64,000 bases of DNA from Pseudomonadota bacterium. Its GTDB lineage: Bacteria; Desulfobacterota; Desulfovibrionia; Desulfovibrionales; Desulfovibrionaceae. Each line of letters starts with the position of its first letter. The first letter of the stretch is position 1. The position numbers and the translations under genes are program-made. The stretch spans positions 1-64,000 of the forward strand of contig JAEWQB010000006.1 of NCBI GenBank assembly GCA_023460395.1, written 5' to 3'. Under the pieces are notes generated by a model, which had not been told where the DNA came from, did not search any database, and saw only the letters and a program-made list of their open reading frames with translations. This document shows, in pieces, positions 43,747-52,483 of this stretch.

Positions 43747-46467
43747 ATGTCTCACATGGATCAGGCCTCGCTGCGCCGCTGGGAGGCGTTGTGCACGCAG
43801 GAAGAACCACCCCGTTGCCGCGCAGCCTGCCCGCTGCACGTAGACGCGAGGACGTTTTGCATCCACATGGCGGACGGCAAGCCCGATCAGGCATGGGCCG
43901 TTCTGTGCCGCACATTGCCCCTGCCCGCGTTGATGGCCCGCCTGTGTGACGCCCCCTGCCGTACCGCCTGTCTGCGCTCGGAAAAAGGCGGAGGCGTGGA
44001 GATGGCGGCCCTGGAACGCGCCTGCGCCAATGTGGCCCGGCGCACACCGCCGGTACACGCGGCTCCGGCTAAAGGATTTTCAGTGGCGGTACTGGGTGGA
44101 GATATTACCGCGCTGACCGCCGCATGGGATCTGGCCCGCAAGGGGCTTTCTCCGGTCGTGTACTGCTCCGGCGCGGCGAATGCGGTGCTGGAGGTATCCC
44201 GCCTCAATATACCACCTCACCTGCTCGAAACGACGCGTCCTCACGTGGAGACGGAACTTGCCAATTTACGCCGTCTCACCGTGGAATTCCGAGAAAATAT
44301 CGCAATTACCCCCCCTCTGCTGAATACCGCGTTGGCGGAATTTCAGGCGGTTTTCATCGCCCCGGAGGCATACCCGAAGCTGCTGACCGACGAACCAGCC
44401 CCAGATCCTGTGACGCTCGGCACTTCACGCGAACGGGTATTCGCCGCGCCCCCCCCTGCGGACGCCAGCCAAGCCGCGTCTGCCGTGTTTTTGGCAGCCT
44501 TGGGCCGGCGGGCCGCCCTTACCATAGAACGCCTCCACCAAGGCGCTTCCCTTGTCGCGGGCCGGGAACGGGAAGGAATTTTTGAAACCCCCTTGTTCAC
44601 CAATATTTCCAAAGTAACGGCGTGTGCTCCAGAGCCGATTCCCGAATCCGGCTATACACCGGACGCCGCCACTCGCGAGGCAGCCCGCTGCATCCGCTGC
44701 GAATGCATGGAGTGCGTGCGCAACTGCGCGTATCTGGCGGAATTCGGCAGCTATCCCAAGCAGTATACCCGGCGCATTTACAACAACGAATCCATTGTCA
44801 TGGGTACCCGGCAGGCCAATACGCTCATCAATTCCTGCATGGAGTGCGGCCTGTGCGCCAGCCTGTGCCCACAAGGATTCGACATGGGCGAACTCTGCCT
44901 CCAAGCACGCCGGGGTATGGTGCGCCGGGGGAAAATGCCCCAGTCCGCACACGAATTCGCTCTGTGGGACATGGATTTCGCCAACAGCGACGCCTGTGCC
45001 ATCGCCCGCCATCAGCCGGGCAGAACAGGCAGCGCATGGTTATTTTTTCCCGGTTGCCAACTGCCCGCATCGGACCCCGATTCCGTGGAACGAGCGTGGC
45101 ATTGGCTGCGGAAGACGCTCGCTCCGCACGGGCCTGAAGGCGTAGGATTGCTGCTGCGCTGTTGCGGCGCTCCGGCGCATTGGGCCGGACGTACCGAACG
45201 CTTTACGGAAACGCTACAGGCTCTGCGCGGAGCATGGAATGAATTGGGGTGCCCCCCCATTGTCACCCTGTGCCCTACCTGTACAGATACCCTGCGCCAG
45301 CACCTGCCCGAAGCGCAGGTGGTCACCTTTTGGGAACTGTACGCGCAACGCACAGAGTCGCATACCACTCCCCTTCCGGCTTCCAACTCGTCCTCCCTTC
45401 CCGCGCTGCCCGACCAGCCTCTGCTGCCCAGCCCCTGCGTATTACCCAGCCCCTGCGTATTGCACGACCCCTGCGGCACACGGCACAACCAACCGCTCCT
45501 CACCGCCATACGACAAATTCTGAGCACGCGGGGCATCGCCATCAGGGAACCGGAACGTAGCGGAGCGCTCACAGAATGCTGCGGGTTCGGTGGCCTTTCC
45601 GCAGCAGCGAATCCCACGCTGGGGAAAACGATTTCTCAAGGACGCGCGCAGCGTTTGCGCGACTGCGCCACTCCCCGTGCGGATGGCAGCGCAGGCCCGT
45701 GCGCAGTCCCCGGTACGGCAAATACATCGTCCACTTTCCCCTCGGCGTTCGCGTCCTCGGGGCCCGGCACATCCGGCACCTCTGCCGATGAAACATCCGA
45801 CGCGGGAAAGGACTCCGCCACGCCGGACACTGTGACCTACTGTGCCATGTGCCGCGACAGGTTGGCCGCGGAAGGGCTGCGCATCATGCATTTGCTGGAT
45901 ATCCTGCTGCCCGCGCCAGATTCCACAATGTTCCCGTCCCCTCTCCCCGGCAGATGTTGCGATGCGATTTCTCCCCGGCATGCTTTGCAAAACGATCCCG
46001 CCGCACGGCCCGCACCCGGATATTCGCAACGGAGAGAAAACCGTGCCCGGCTGCGCGAACACCTTATCACCACGGAATGGCAAGAGGCGGGCACCCCCGC
46101 CGCCCCATATATGAGCCTGTGCGTGGAATACACGGCGCAAGCCGCCCAGCGAATGGAAGAGCGGCGCATACTGGACACCGATGTACGAAAAGTGCTGCTC
46201 CATGCCCGCGACACCGAACGCTGGCTGGAGCACACTCCGGGGCACCCGGCAGGTACGGATTCCGCCAGCGTTCCCGCCAGCGCGAACGCGCTCCTACCTC
46301 CCGCTGAAAAACCGCGCCGCCTCGCTTCATTGCGTCCGGTTACCGTCACATATTGGGTGGAGTATGCCATGCGAGACGAAATCTTTATTGTCCACAATGT
46401 GTGGAGCCACCGCATGCGCCCCATTCCGCCCCGCAAAGGCCGGATGCATACCGAGAGGAACGCATGA
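43747..46467 (+). CDS. Large multi-cluster Fe-S protein: GltD-type N-terminus, two 4Fe-4S sites, two CCG domains
   Basis: The 906-residue protein combines several redox modules. Residues about 20-95 match the Fer4_20 domain of GltD-like proteins (CRAACPLHVDA, CDAPCRTAC). Residues 108-135 look like a worn FAD-binding fold, GGDITALTAAWDLA, lacking the usual GxGxxG. Two 4Fe-4S motifs follow, CIRCECMECVRNC and CMECGLCASLC. Two CCG (heterodisulfide-reductase B-like) halves follow, FFPGCQ...RCCGAP and HDPCGTR...ECCGFGG. A Pro/Ser/Thr-rich insertion lies near 650-690. The tail (EYTAQAAQRMEERRILDTDV) resembles DUF4258. It probably carries electrons to or from the oxidoreductase, or binds a substrate at the CCG sites. 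An 18-base direct duplication is embedded at 45427-45462. Confidence 0.8.
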   Translation: MSHMDQASLRRWEALCTQEEPPRCRAACPLHVDARTFCIHMADGKPDQAWAVLCRTLPLPALMARLCDAPCRTACLRSEKGGGVEMAALERACANVARRTPPVHAAPAKGFSVAVLGGDITALTAAWDLARKGLSPVVYCSGAANAVLEVSRLNIPPHLLETTRPHVETELANLRRLTVEFRENIAITPPLLNTALAEFQAVFIAPEAYPKLLTDEPAPDPVTLGTSRERVFAAPPPADASQAASAVFLAALGRRAALTIERLHQGASLVAGREREGIFETPLFTNISKVTACAPEPIPESGYTPDAATREAARCIRCECMECVRNCAYLAEFGSYPKQYTRRIYNNESIVMGTRQANTLINSCMECGLCASLCPQGFDMGELCLQARRGMVRRGKMPQSAHEFALWDMDFANSDACAIARHQPGRTGSAWLFFPGCQLPASDPDSVERAWHWLRKTLAPHGPEGVGLLLRCCGAPAHWAGRTERFTETLQALRGAWNELGCPPIVTLCPTCTDTLRQHLPEAQVVTFWELYAQRTESHTTPLPASNSSSLPALPDQPLLPSPCVLPSPCVLHDPCGTRHNQPLLTAIRQILSTRGIAIREPERSGALTECCGFGGLSAAANPTLGKTISQGRAQRLRDCATPRADGSAGPCAVPGTANTSSTFPSAFASSGPGTSGTSADETSDAGKDSATPDTVTYCAMCRDRLAAEGLRIMHLLDILLPAPDSTMFPSPLPGRCCDAISPRHALQNDPAARPAPGYSQRRENRARLREHLITTEWQEAGTPAAPYMSLCVEYTAQAAQRMEERRILDTDVRKVLLHARDTERWLEHTPGHPAGTDSASVPASANALLPPAEKPRRLASLRPVTVTYWVEYAMRDEIFIVHNVWSHRMRPIPPRKGRMHTERNA
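45427..45462 (+). repeat. 18-base tandem duplication within the Fe-S protein gene
   Basis: CCCAGCCCCTGCGTATTA is repeated directly with one changed base, giving the repeated peptide PSPCVL before the second CCG motif. It adds six residues in frame. Confidence 0.85.
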
Positions 46468-46679
46468 GCGCCTTAAAAATTTTAGACAAAACCTATTCCG
46501 AGTGGGTCTGCGCCACGTGCGGAAAACCGCTAGCGCTCGCCCCTGTGGAACTGGAATATATGGAAAGTCTATTTACCGTGGAACTGCCCTGCTGCGCTGA
46601 ATGCGGCTTTGTTCTTATTCCAGAAGACCTTGCTCTGGGAAAAATGGCGGAAGTGGAGAGCCTGCTGGAGGATAAATGA
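46464..46679 (+). CDS. 71-residue protein with CxxC and CCxxC pairs
   Basis: The start at 46464 overlaps the previous stop as ATGA and has GAGAGGAA upstream. Cysteines at 16, 19, 43, 44 and 47 (VCATCGKPL and PCCAECGFVL) form a zinc-ribbon or small Fe-S fold. The rest is helical and acidic. From memory it resembles the DVU1557 redox-protein family of D. vulgaris. It could be a small electron carrier or metal chaperone for the cluster. It has no signal peptide. Confidence 0.85.
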   Translation: MSALKILDKTYSEWVCATCGKPLALAPVELEYMESLFTVELPCCAECGFVLIPEDLALGKMAEVESLLEDK

Positions 46680-46749
46680 ACCCGACCCCCGCTATGGCGG
46701 CACCGCTGCCTCTGCCGCACCCCAAGCGTTCACGAAAGAAGAGGGCCGC

Positions 46750-47553
46750 ATGAACACATATGAAAACCTGCCCCCGGCTCTTCTCCCTTCGACTTCGCCC
46801 GATTCCGCGACAATGCCCCTGTGGATGCGCCCATCCATGCGTGAAGCCGCCGGAGACACGCTCCGCCCCGGCGGATTTTCCCTTACAGACCGGCTGGCGG
46901 AACTTGCCGGAATAGCGCCGGGATGGCGGGTATTGGACGCTGGCTGCGGACTAGGAGCCTCTGTACTGCGATTACGTCAACGATACGGTGCCACCTCTAT
47001 AGGGACAGATCGGTCCATCCGGCAAATAGCCGCCGCCCGTTCAGCGGTGCCTCACGCCCCTCTGCTGGTAGCGGACACGTTCCGGCTGCCATTTCGCCCG
47101 CAATCCATGCACATGGTTCTCTGTGAATGCGCACTCTCGCTACTGCCCAATCCCAAAGCGGCGCTGCATGGCTTCCACACCGTGCTCGCTCCCGGAGGCC
47201 TGCTCGGCCTTACCGACCTCTACCTGAGAGAGTCCGGCAACTCCGGGTGTGCCGAAAAAATTTCCCCGCCTTCTCATCACGACCACGTGCCCCCTCCTCC
47301 CGGTTCCTGTCTCGGATGGAACGCCACGCGTGACGCTCTTGAACAGATGCTCCACGAGACGGGGTTCCGCATCCGCATTTTTGAAGATCACTCACCGTTA
47401 TTGGGCGAACTAGCCGCCCGGCTGGTCTTTGCCGGAGAATCCCCCTGCGGGTTATTACCCGCGTCCCCCAGTTCCCCATGTCCCACGTGTTCCCCCCCAG
47501 CCGCGCTCCGGGTACGGCCCGGCTATTTTTTACTGCTGGCGGAACGTTCCTGA
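46750..47553 (+). CDS. SAM-dependent class I methyltransferase
   Basis: The 267-residue protein has a Rossmann SAM-binding fold: VLDAGCGLGASVLRLRQRYG (motif I), IGTDRSIRQIAAAR, FRLPFRPQSMHMVLCECALSLLPN (motif IV-like), and HGFHTVLAPGGLLGLTDLYL. A conserved-looking C-terminal third has several Cys and Pro residues (SPCPTCSPP). The ATG at 46750 has GAGGG upstream; an open frame upstream overlaps the small Cys protein and lacks a ribosome site. From memory it resembles the DVU1556 methyltransferase family. The methyl acceptor is unknown; its place among cofactor genes suggests a small molecule or cofactor intermediate. Confidence 0.88.
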   Translation: MNTYENLPPALLPSTSPDSATMPLWMRPSMREAAGDTLRPGGFSLTDRLAELAGIAPGWRVLDAGCGLGASVLRLRQRYGATSIGTDRSIRQIAAARSAVPHAPLLVADTFRLPFRPQSMHMVLCECALSLLPNPKAALHGFHTVLAPGGLLGLTDLYLRESGNSGCAEKISPPSHHDHVPPPPGSCLGWNATRDALEQMLHETGFRIRIFEDHSPLLGELAARLVFAGESPCGLLPASPSSPCPTCSPPAALRVRPGYFLLLAERS

Positions 47554-47575
47554 ATCCCCCGCAAGGAGAACGCAT

Positions 47576-48031
47576 ATGTTATCTGATTCCTCGCTCAGGC
47601 TTATGGCTCTTGCCGGACAAGGTTTCTGTTGCAGCCAAATTTTGCTATTGCTCGCACTGGAAGACATGGGCCATGAAAATTCTGAACTGATACGTGCCAT
47701 CGCGGGCCTGTGCAACGGCATGGGCGACTGCGACGGGCCGTGCGGCATACTCTCCGGCGGATCATGCCTGCTGGCGCTCTACACCGCCAAGGGCACGCCT
47801 GACGAAGTAGCCGACGAGCGGCTTTCCCTGCTGCAAGAAAGCTTTCGCGACTGGTTCGTCGAATCTACCGCGCAGTATGGCGGTATCACATGCGGCGAGA
47901 TTACCGGCGGAAACTGCCGCACGCCCGATCCTTCCCGCTGTGGCACCTTATTGGGAGCGGCACACTCGCGGTTGCAAGATATTCTTCGTGAAAATGGGCT
48001 TGATCCTTACACCGGTCCCGAAGCATACTAA
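47576..48031 (+). CDS. C_GCAxxG_C_C family putative redox protein
   Basis: The 151-residue protein follows the C_GCAxxG_C_C pattern. GQGFCCSQILLLLALED is the N-terminal site, AGLCNGMGDCDGPCGILSGG the central GxxGxCGxxxG-like site, and GGITCGEITGGNCR the C-terminal pair. Members are thought to bind metals or clusters, but no biochemical role is established. AAGGAG lies upstream of the ATG at 47576. From memory the locus member in D. vulgaris is DVU1555. It follows the methyltransferase by 22 bases and precedes the radical SAM gene by 24. Confidence 0.88.
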   Translation: MLSDSSLRLMALAGQGFCCSQILLLLALEDMGHENSELIRAIAGLCNGMGDCDGPCGILSGGSCLLALYTAKGTPDEVADERLSLLQESFRDWFVESTAQYGGITCGEITGGNCRTPDPSRCGTLLGAAHSRLQDILRENGLDPYTGPEAY

Positions 48032-48055
48032 CAAGCACAGATACCGGAGAATATC

Positions 48056-49636
48056 ATGTCCGAACCCCGCTCTCACCCCGCTTTTAGCGCATTGCTCCCC
48101 GCCCGCCGGGCCAGCGTGTGTCCGGTGTGCCTTGCCCGTGTTCCCGCCCGGCATGAAGCGGAGGGAGATACCGTCTATATTGTTAAACGCTGCCCGGAGC
48201 ATGGCGAGTTCCGTGCGCCCGTGTGGCGCGGCACTCCCGCCATTACGAGCTGGTCGCGTCCCAAGCTTCCCACACCTCCGGCACCGGAGTCCGCTCCGCG
48301 TCAGGGCTGCCCGTATGACTGCGGCCTGTGCGCTCAACACCGGCAGCATACCTGCACGGTGCTGCTGGAGATAACGTCGCGCTGTAATCTGCACTGTGCG
48401 TACTGTTTTGCCAGCGCGGGGGAAAACCACGGTCAGCCGGACATCTCCGCTGATCTTTCCTACGCGGATATTGTCCGGCTCATGGACGCCGTGCGGCAGG
48501 CTTCCGGCCCGTGTAACGTACAGCTCTCCGGCGGAGAACCGACCATGCGGGACGATCTGTGCGAACTGGTTGCCGCAGCCAAGGCCCGCTTTCCCTTTGT
48601 GCAACTGAACACAAACGGGCTGCGCATCGCGCGGGATATCACATTGGCAAAACGGCTGGCCGGGGCCGGACTGGATTCCGTTTTTCTACAATTCGACGGC
48701 ACCACGGACGCCATTCACACCGCATTGCGCGGCGCTCCGTTGCTGGAAGAAAAATGCCGCGCCATCCGCCTGCTTGGGGAAGCGGGAATAGGGGTTGTGC
48801 TGGTGCCCACCGTGGTACCGGGCGTGAACGATCATAATATCGGCGCACTGTTACAATTTGCGGCGGGGCATTCTCCCATCGTGCGGGGACTTCATTTTCA
48901 ACCGGTAAGCCATTTTGGACGTTATCCACATATGGAATGCTCGCCCGGCGGACCGCCAGATTCCGCTCGTATCACTCTGCCCGAAATTATGTGTGGTATG
49001 GAAACGCAAACCAACGGGCTTGTTTCCGCAGAAGATTTTCTGCCCCCCGGCTGCGAACACGCGCTGTGCTCTTTCCACGCAAATTATCTGGTTCGGGAAG
49101 ATGGCAGTCTGCAACGGCTCTCCGTTCGCCGTTCCGCCTGCTCGTGCGAACCCAAACCCGCCAGCGAGGGCGCGGACGCATCTAAAGCCTTTGTCAGACG
49201 CCAATGGTCCGCCCCCAGCCAACCCGCCGCGCACCATGAAAACAGCCAAACCACACCAATAGCATCCTCCGCCCGGCAGGGTACTTCAGTCCCCGTCACC
49301 CCAAAGGTGGGCTGCTGCGGGGAAAACACCCATACGGCGGACCAATCACGCGTTCCCAATGATCTGGAGCAGTTTCTCTCCCGTGCCGCGACCCATGTGC
49401 TGGCAATTTCCGCCATGGCCTTTCAGGATGTCTGGAATCTTGACCTTGAACGATTGCAGGGTTGCTGCATCCACGTTGCCGTACCGGAACTCGCCGCCAC
49501 AGCACTGGCGGACGGGCACACCGTAACCGGCGGACGGCTGGTTCCCTTTTGCGCGTGGAACTGCACGGCGGCAGACGGAACCCCGCTGCACCGCCCGGCC
49601 CGTACCTTCGCTCCCTGTTTTTCCGAGGTAACTTAG
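48056..49636 (+). CDS. Cysteine-rich radical SAM protein, COG1964/tetraether-synthase-like
   Basis: The 526-residue protein has the radical SAM cluster CxxxCxxC as SRCNLHCAYCFA (C110, C114, C117). It is preceded by a Cys-rich N-terminal domain: C22xxC25, CPEHG at 46, and CPYDCGLCAQHRQHTC (85-100). The CPxC...CPxHG pattern is shared with the COG1964 family that includes the archaeal pterin methylase MJ0619 and tetraether lipid synthases. A further partial domain with CCG and cysteine runs follows (SACSCEP; GCCGENTHT). GGAG precedes the ATG. From memory the D. vulgaris counterpart is DVU1554, whose relatives can contain selenocysteine; all positions here are cysteine. It may alkylate or methylate a cofactor. 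Confidence 0.87.
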   Translation: MSEPRSHPAFSALLPARRASVCPVCLARVPARHEAEGDTVYIVKRCPEHGEFRAPVWRGTPAITSWSRPKLPTPPAPESAPRQGCPYDCGLCAQHRQHTCTVLLEITSRCNLHCAYCFASAGENHGQPDISADLSYADIVRLMDAVRQASGPCNVQLSGGEPTMRDDLCELVAAAKARFPFVQLNTNGLRIARDITLAKRLAGAGLDSVFLQFDGTTDAIHTALRGAPLLEEKCRAIRLLGEAGIGVVLVPTVVPGVNDHNIGALLQFAAGHSPIVRGLHFQPVSHFGRYPHMECSPGGPPDSARITLPEIMCGMETQTNGLVSAEDFLPPGCEHALCSFHANYLVREDGSLQRLSVRRSACSCEPKPASEGADASKAFVRRQWSAPSQPAAHHENSQTTPIASSARQGTSVPVTPKVGCCGENTHTADQSRVPNDLEQFLSRAATHVLAISAMAFQDVWNLDLERLQGCCIHVAVPELAATALADGHTVTGGRLVPFCAWNCTAADGTPLHRPARTFAPCFSEVT

Positions 49637-51417
49637 TGCCCCCTTCCGCCCGCCATACGCCCCCCGGTCCGCCTGTCGGTGACGGCGGCACCACTGCGCC
49701 CGCCTCTCAGACGCGCGCCGAACCGCTGTTTCCAAAGTCTTCCGGGCAGCACTCCGACGCTACGGCACCTTGCGCCACAGCGGCAGGGGAAGCTCCTGCG
49801 CCCAAAGACCACCACCGCGCCGGATTGGTGTCTTCCGCCGCGGCTAACGCATCGACCTCTCTTGCCTCCTTCCCCTTCAGCACCCCGCTTCCAGCACAGC
49901 CTCACCCGCTGCAGAAAGCCGCAAAGGCCGCTCCCAAGCCCCTTATGCCGCTGGACACCATCATGGCCCGGCGCATGAATATTTCCCCGGAAATCTACCG
50001 TAAACTGACCCCGGAACAGTTGGAAACATGGCAATGCGCACGTGTCCGCGAAACCTTGGCGCAGGCCCGTGTGTACAGTCCCCACTACGCCCTCATGCTG
50101 GCAAGCTCCCCGCCCGGAGCCATCCGCCATTACGCGGATATGGCTCTTCTCCCGCGCATGAGCGCGTGGGATCTTCGGGAATACGGCCTTTCCATGCTCT
50201 GTGTTTCACAAGATGAGATAGCACGCGTGGTCACGCTGCACACCTCCGGCACTTCCGGCAAACCCAAACGATTGTTTTTTTCTCAGAGCGACTTAGACGC
50301 CACCACGGAATTTTTTACAGAAGGCATGCGCTCCGTGGCACAGCCGGGGGAACGAGTGCTGGCCCTGCTACCGGACGACCGCCCCTCCAGCGTGGGCAGA
50401 CTGCTGGCCCAGTCTATCTCCCGCATGGGCGCACGGCCTTTGACGGGGAATGTCACCATGGGCGGTGAGGCCCTTGCCCATATGGCGTACACCAATGGTG
50501 TACGCGCCATTGTGGGCTCTCCCATGCATTTGCGTCTTTTCGCCCTTGGCTGGCAGGCGCTGAAGTTGCCCCCCGGTCATATCCACACGGCCCTACTCTG
50601 CTGGGACGCCATCCCCCGTGCCGTTACCCGGCTGCTGCACAGCGTGCTGGGCTGCCGCACGCTGGCCCACTGGGGAATGACCGAAACGGGGCTGGGGGGC
50701 GCACTCTCCTGCACGGAAAATTCCGGCATGCACCTTCGTGAGGCAGACCTGCTGGTAGAAATTACCGACGTCAGAACGGGCCGCCCCCTGCCTGTCGGGG
50801 AATGGGGAGAGATCACCATTACGACTCTCTGCCGCTGCGCCATGCCGCTCATCCGCTACCGCACGGGGGACGCGGGACGCCTACTACCCGGTTCCTGCCC
50901 CTGCGGCAGCCGAATGCGCAGGCTGGACTTCAGCCCCGGACGCTTCGCGGATGTCATACAGCTCCCCAGCGGTGCGCATTTACGCCCGTTGGACATTGAA
51001 GAAGCGTTGCTCCCCATTCACGAATTAGCCGACTACCACGCCTCATGGCACGAAGCACGGCAACACGCGATATTGAATCAGGAAAAAACACCCCCGCAAG
51101 CGAATCCCACGCTGCGCGTGACGCTGCTCTTTCCCCCGACCGCCGTGGCTACGGAAGCTTCCCTGCTACGGCAAAAAGCACAACAGCGCCTTGTGGGCAT
51201 TCCCCAGTTAGGTCCCCTTCTCGCACGCGGCACCGTTCGGCTGGAACTGGCAACGGACGTACTTGACCCCAAAGCCCACGACTTTTCCAAACGCCGCATC
51301 GTTCAGGATTCCCCCGGCTCCCAACCCGCTGCCCGCACAGACGCCCAAACGACCGACACCACCGACACCGCCGCGCTGCGCATATGGACGGCGACCAAAC
51401 AAAGGGACCAGCAATGA
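49636..51417 (+). CDS. AMP-forming ligase (phenylacetate-CoA ligase-like)
   Basis: The 593-residue protein is an ANL-superfamily ligase. The ATP loop is TLHTSGTSGKPKRLFF near residue 205, then the A5 motif HWGMTETGLGG near 350 and the RYRTGDAGRLLPGSCPCGSRMRRLDF region, where the acyl-adenylate and C-terminal domain meet. It is closest to PaaK-type ligases. The first 105 residues are Pro/Ala/Ser-rich and unusual; the conserved part begins near PLMPLDTIMARRMN. The GTG at 49636 overlaps the radical SAM stop as TAGTG and has GAGGT upstream. It activates some carboxylate as an adenylate and perhaps a CoA ester. From memory the family is DVU1553-like. The substrate is unknown. Confidence 0.82.
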   Translation: MPPSARHTPPGPPVGDGGTTAPASQTRAEPLFPKSSGQHSDATAPCATAAGEAPAPKDHHRAGLVSSAAANASTSLASFPFSTPLPAQPHPLQKAAKAAPKPLMPLDTIMARRMNISPEIYRKLTPEQLETWQCARVRETLAQARVYSPHYALMLASSPPGAIRHYADMALLPRMSAWDLREYGLSMLCVSQDEIARVVTLHTSGTSGKPKRLFFSQSDLDATTEFFTEGMRSVAQPGERVLALLPDDRPSSVGRLLAQSISRMGARPLTGNVTMGGEALAHMAYTNGVRAIVGSPMHLRLFALGWQALKLPPGHIHTALLCWDAIPRAVTRLLHSVLGCRTLAHWGMTETGLGGALSCTENSGMHLREADLLVEITDVRTGRPLPVGEWGEITITTLCRCAMPLIRYRTGDAGRLLPGSCPCGSRMRRLDFSPGRFADVIQLPSGAHLRPLDIEEALLPIHELADYHASWHEARQHAILNQEKTPPQANPTLRVTLLFPPTAVATEASLLRQKAQQRLVGIPQLGPLLARGTVRLELATDVLDPKAHDFSKRRIVQDSPGSQPAARTDAQTTDTTDTAALRIWTATKQRDQQ

Positions 51418-52481
51418 CACTCTTTTTAGAAGAAATTTGCCGGTTGTTGGAAGCTGGCAACGAGCTTGCCGTGCTCACCATTGCCAGCCAGTCCGGCTCC
51501 ACCCCGCGCGAAAGCGGAGCGAAAATGGCTGTGCTGCGTGACGGCTCTATTGTGGGCACCGTGGGTGGTGGACTGGTGGAAGCGCAATGTATGCGTTTGG
51601 GCCGCGTCCTGCTGGAAGAGCCTACCGCATCTTCCTCCGCTTCTGAGGCAAACGCCGCAGTATGCCACTTCGACCTGACCAACGAACAGGCAGCCAAAGC
51701 CGCCATGGTCTGCGGCGGACGCCTTACCGTGGTGGCGGAACGGTTTTCTCCGCCACCCCCGCATGCTGCCGACGAAAAGCACTCCGGCTACGCGGCGCTC
51801 TGCCACGTGCGAAATATCCTGCGCACAGGGCAGCCATGCGGGCTGAAAACCACCTACGCATGGGTGGGCAGCCCACCCCGAAACCTTGCGGAAAGCCGTA
51901 CAGGCATGCACTCCATGCGCGTCACCGCCCACCGTCTCGTTCCGCCTATGGCAACAGCGCAGGCCATGCTGGCGTGCCCGGAAACAGGCTGCCAGTTCTC
52001 CGAAAACTTCGCTCCCCCGCCCCGTCTGTTCATTTTCGGTGCCGGTCACGTGGCCCAGCCTACCGCGGCATTTGCCGCCGCAGTGGGATTTTCCGTTACC
52101 GTACTCGATGACCGGGAAGAATTCGCCTGCCCGCAACGCTTTCCGCAAGCGCAAACACGCGTGCTTTGCGACTTTGCCCATGCGCTGGCAGATGTCGCCA
52201 TCTTGCCTGACGACTCTCTCGTCATCATGACACGCGGGCATCTTCACGACCGCACAGTGCTGCGTCAGGCTCTGACCACTCCTGCCCGTTACGTGGGAAT
52301 GATCGGCAGTAAAAGCAAACGCGACACACTTTACGACTCTCTGCGCGCGGAGGGCGTGGCAGAAGAAAGCATCGCCCGCTGTCACTGCCCCATAGGACTG
52401 CCTCTTGGCGGGCGCACCCCAGAAGAAATAGGCATTAGCATTGTGGCGGAACTAATCCGTCACCGCGTTGCCGGGGCGTAA
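51414..52481 (+). CDS. xdhC: XdhC-family protein
   Basis: The 355-residue protein has the XdhC N-terminal motif GSTPRESGAKMAV, GTVGGGLVEAQCM and a C-terminal Rossmann domain RLFIFGAGHVAQPTAAFAAAVGF, with YVGMIGSKSKRD and CPIGLPLGGRTPEEIGISIVAEL. XdhC sulfurates and inserts the molybdenum cofactor of xanthine-oxidase-type enzymes in other bacteria. The start at 51414 overlaps the AMP-ligase stop as ATGA. It is placed to activate the oxidoreductase encoded earlier in the cluster. Confidence 0.94.
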   Translation: MTLFLEEICRLLEAGNELAVLTIASQSGSTPRESGAKMAVLRDGSIVGTVGGGLVEAQCMRLGRVLLEEPTASSSASEANAAVCHFDLTNEQAAKAAMVCGGRLTVVAERFSPPPPHAADEKHSGYAALCHVRNILRTGQPCGLKTTYAWVGSPPRNLAESRTGMHSMRVTAHRLVPPMATAQAMLACPETGCQFSENFAPPPRLFIFGAGHVAQPTAAFAAAVGFSVTVLDDREEFACPQRFPQAQTRVLCDFAHALADVAILPDDSLVIMTRGHLHDRTVLRQALTTPARYVGMIGSKSKRDTLYDSLRAEGVAEESIARCHCPIGLPLGGRTPEEIGISIVAELIRHRVAGA

Positions 52482-52483
52482 CC

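Noticed and set aside
48056..49636. Selenocysteine in the radical SAM protein
   Set aside because: All expected positions are cysteine codons and the frame has no internal TGA.
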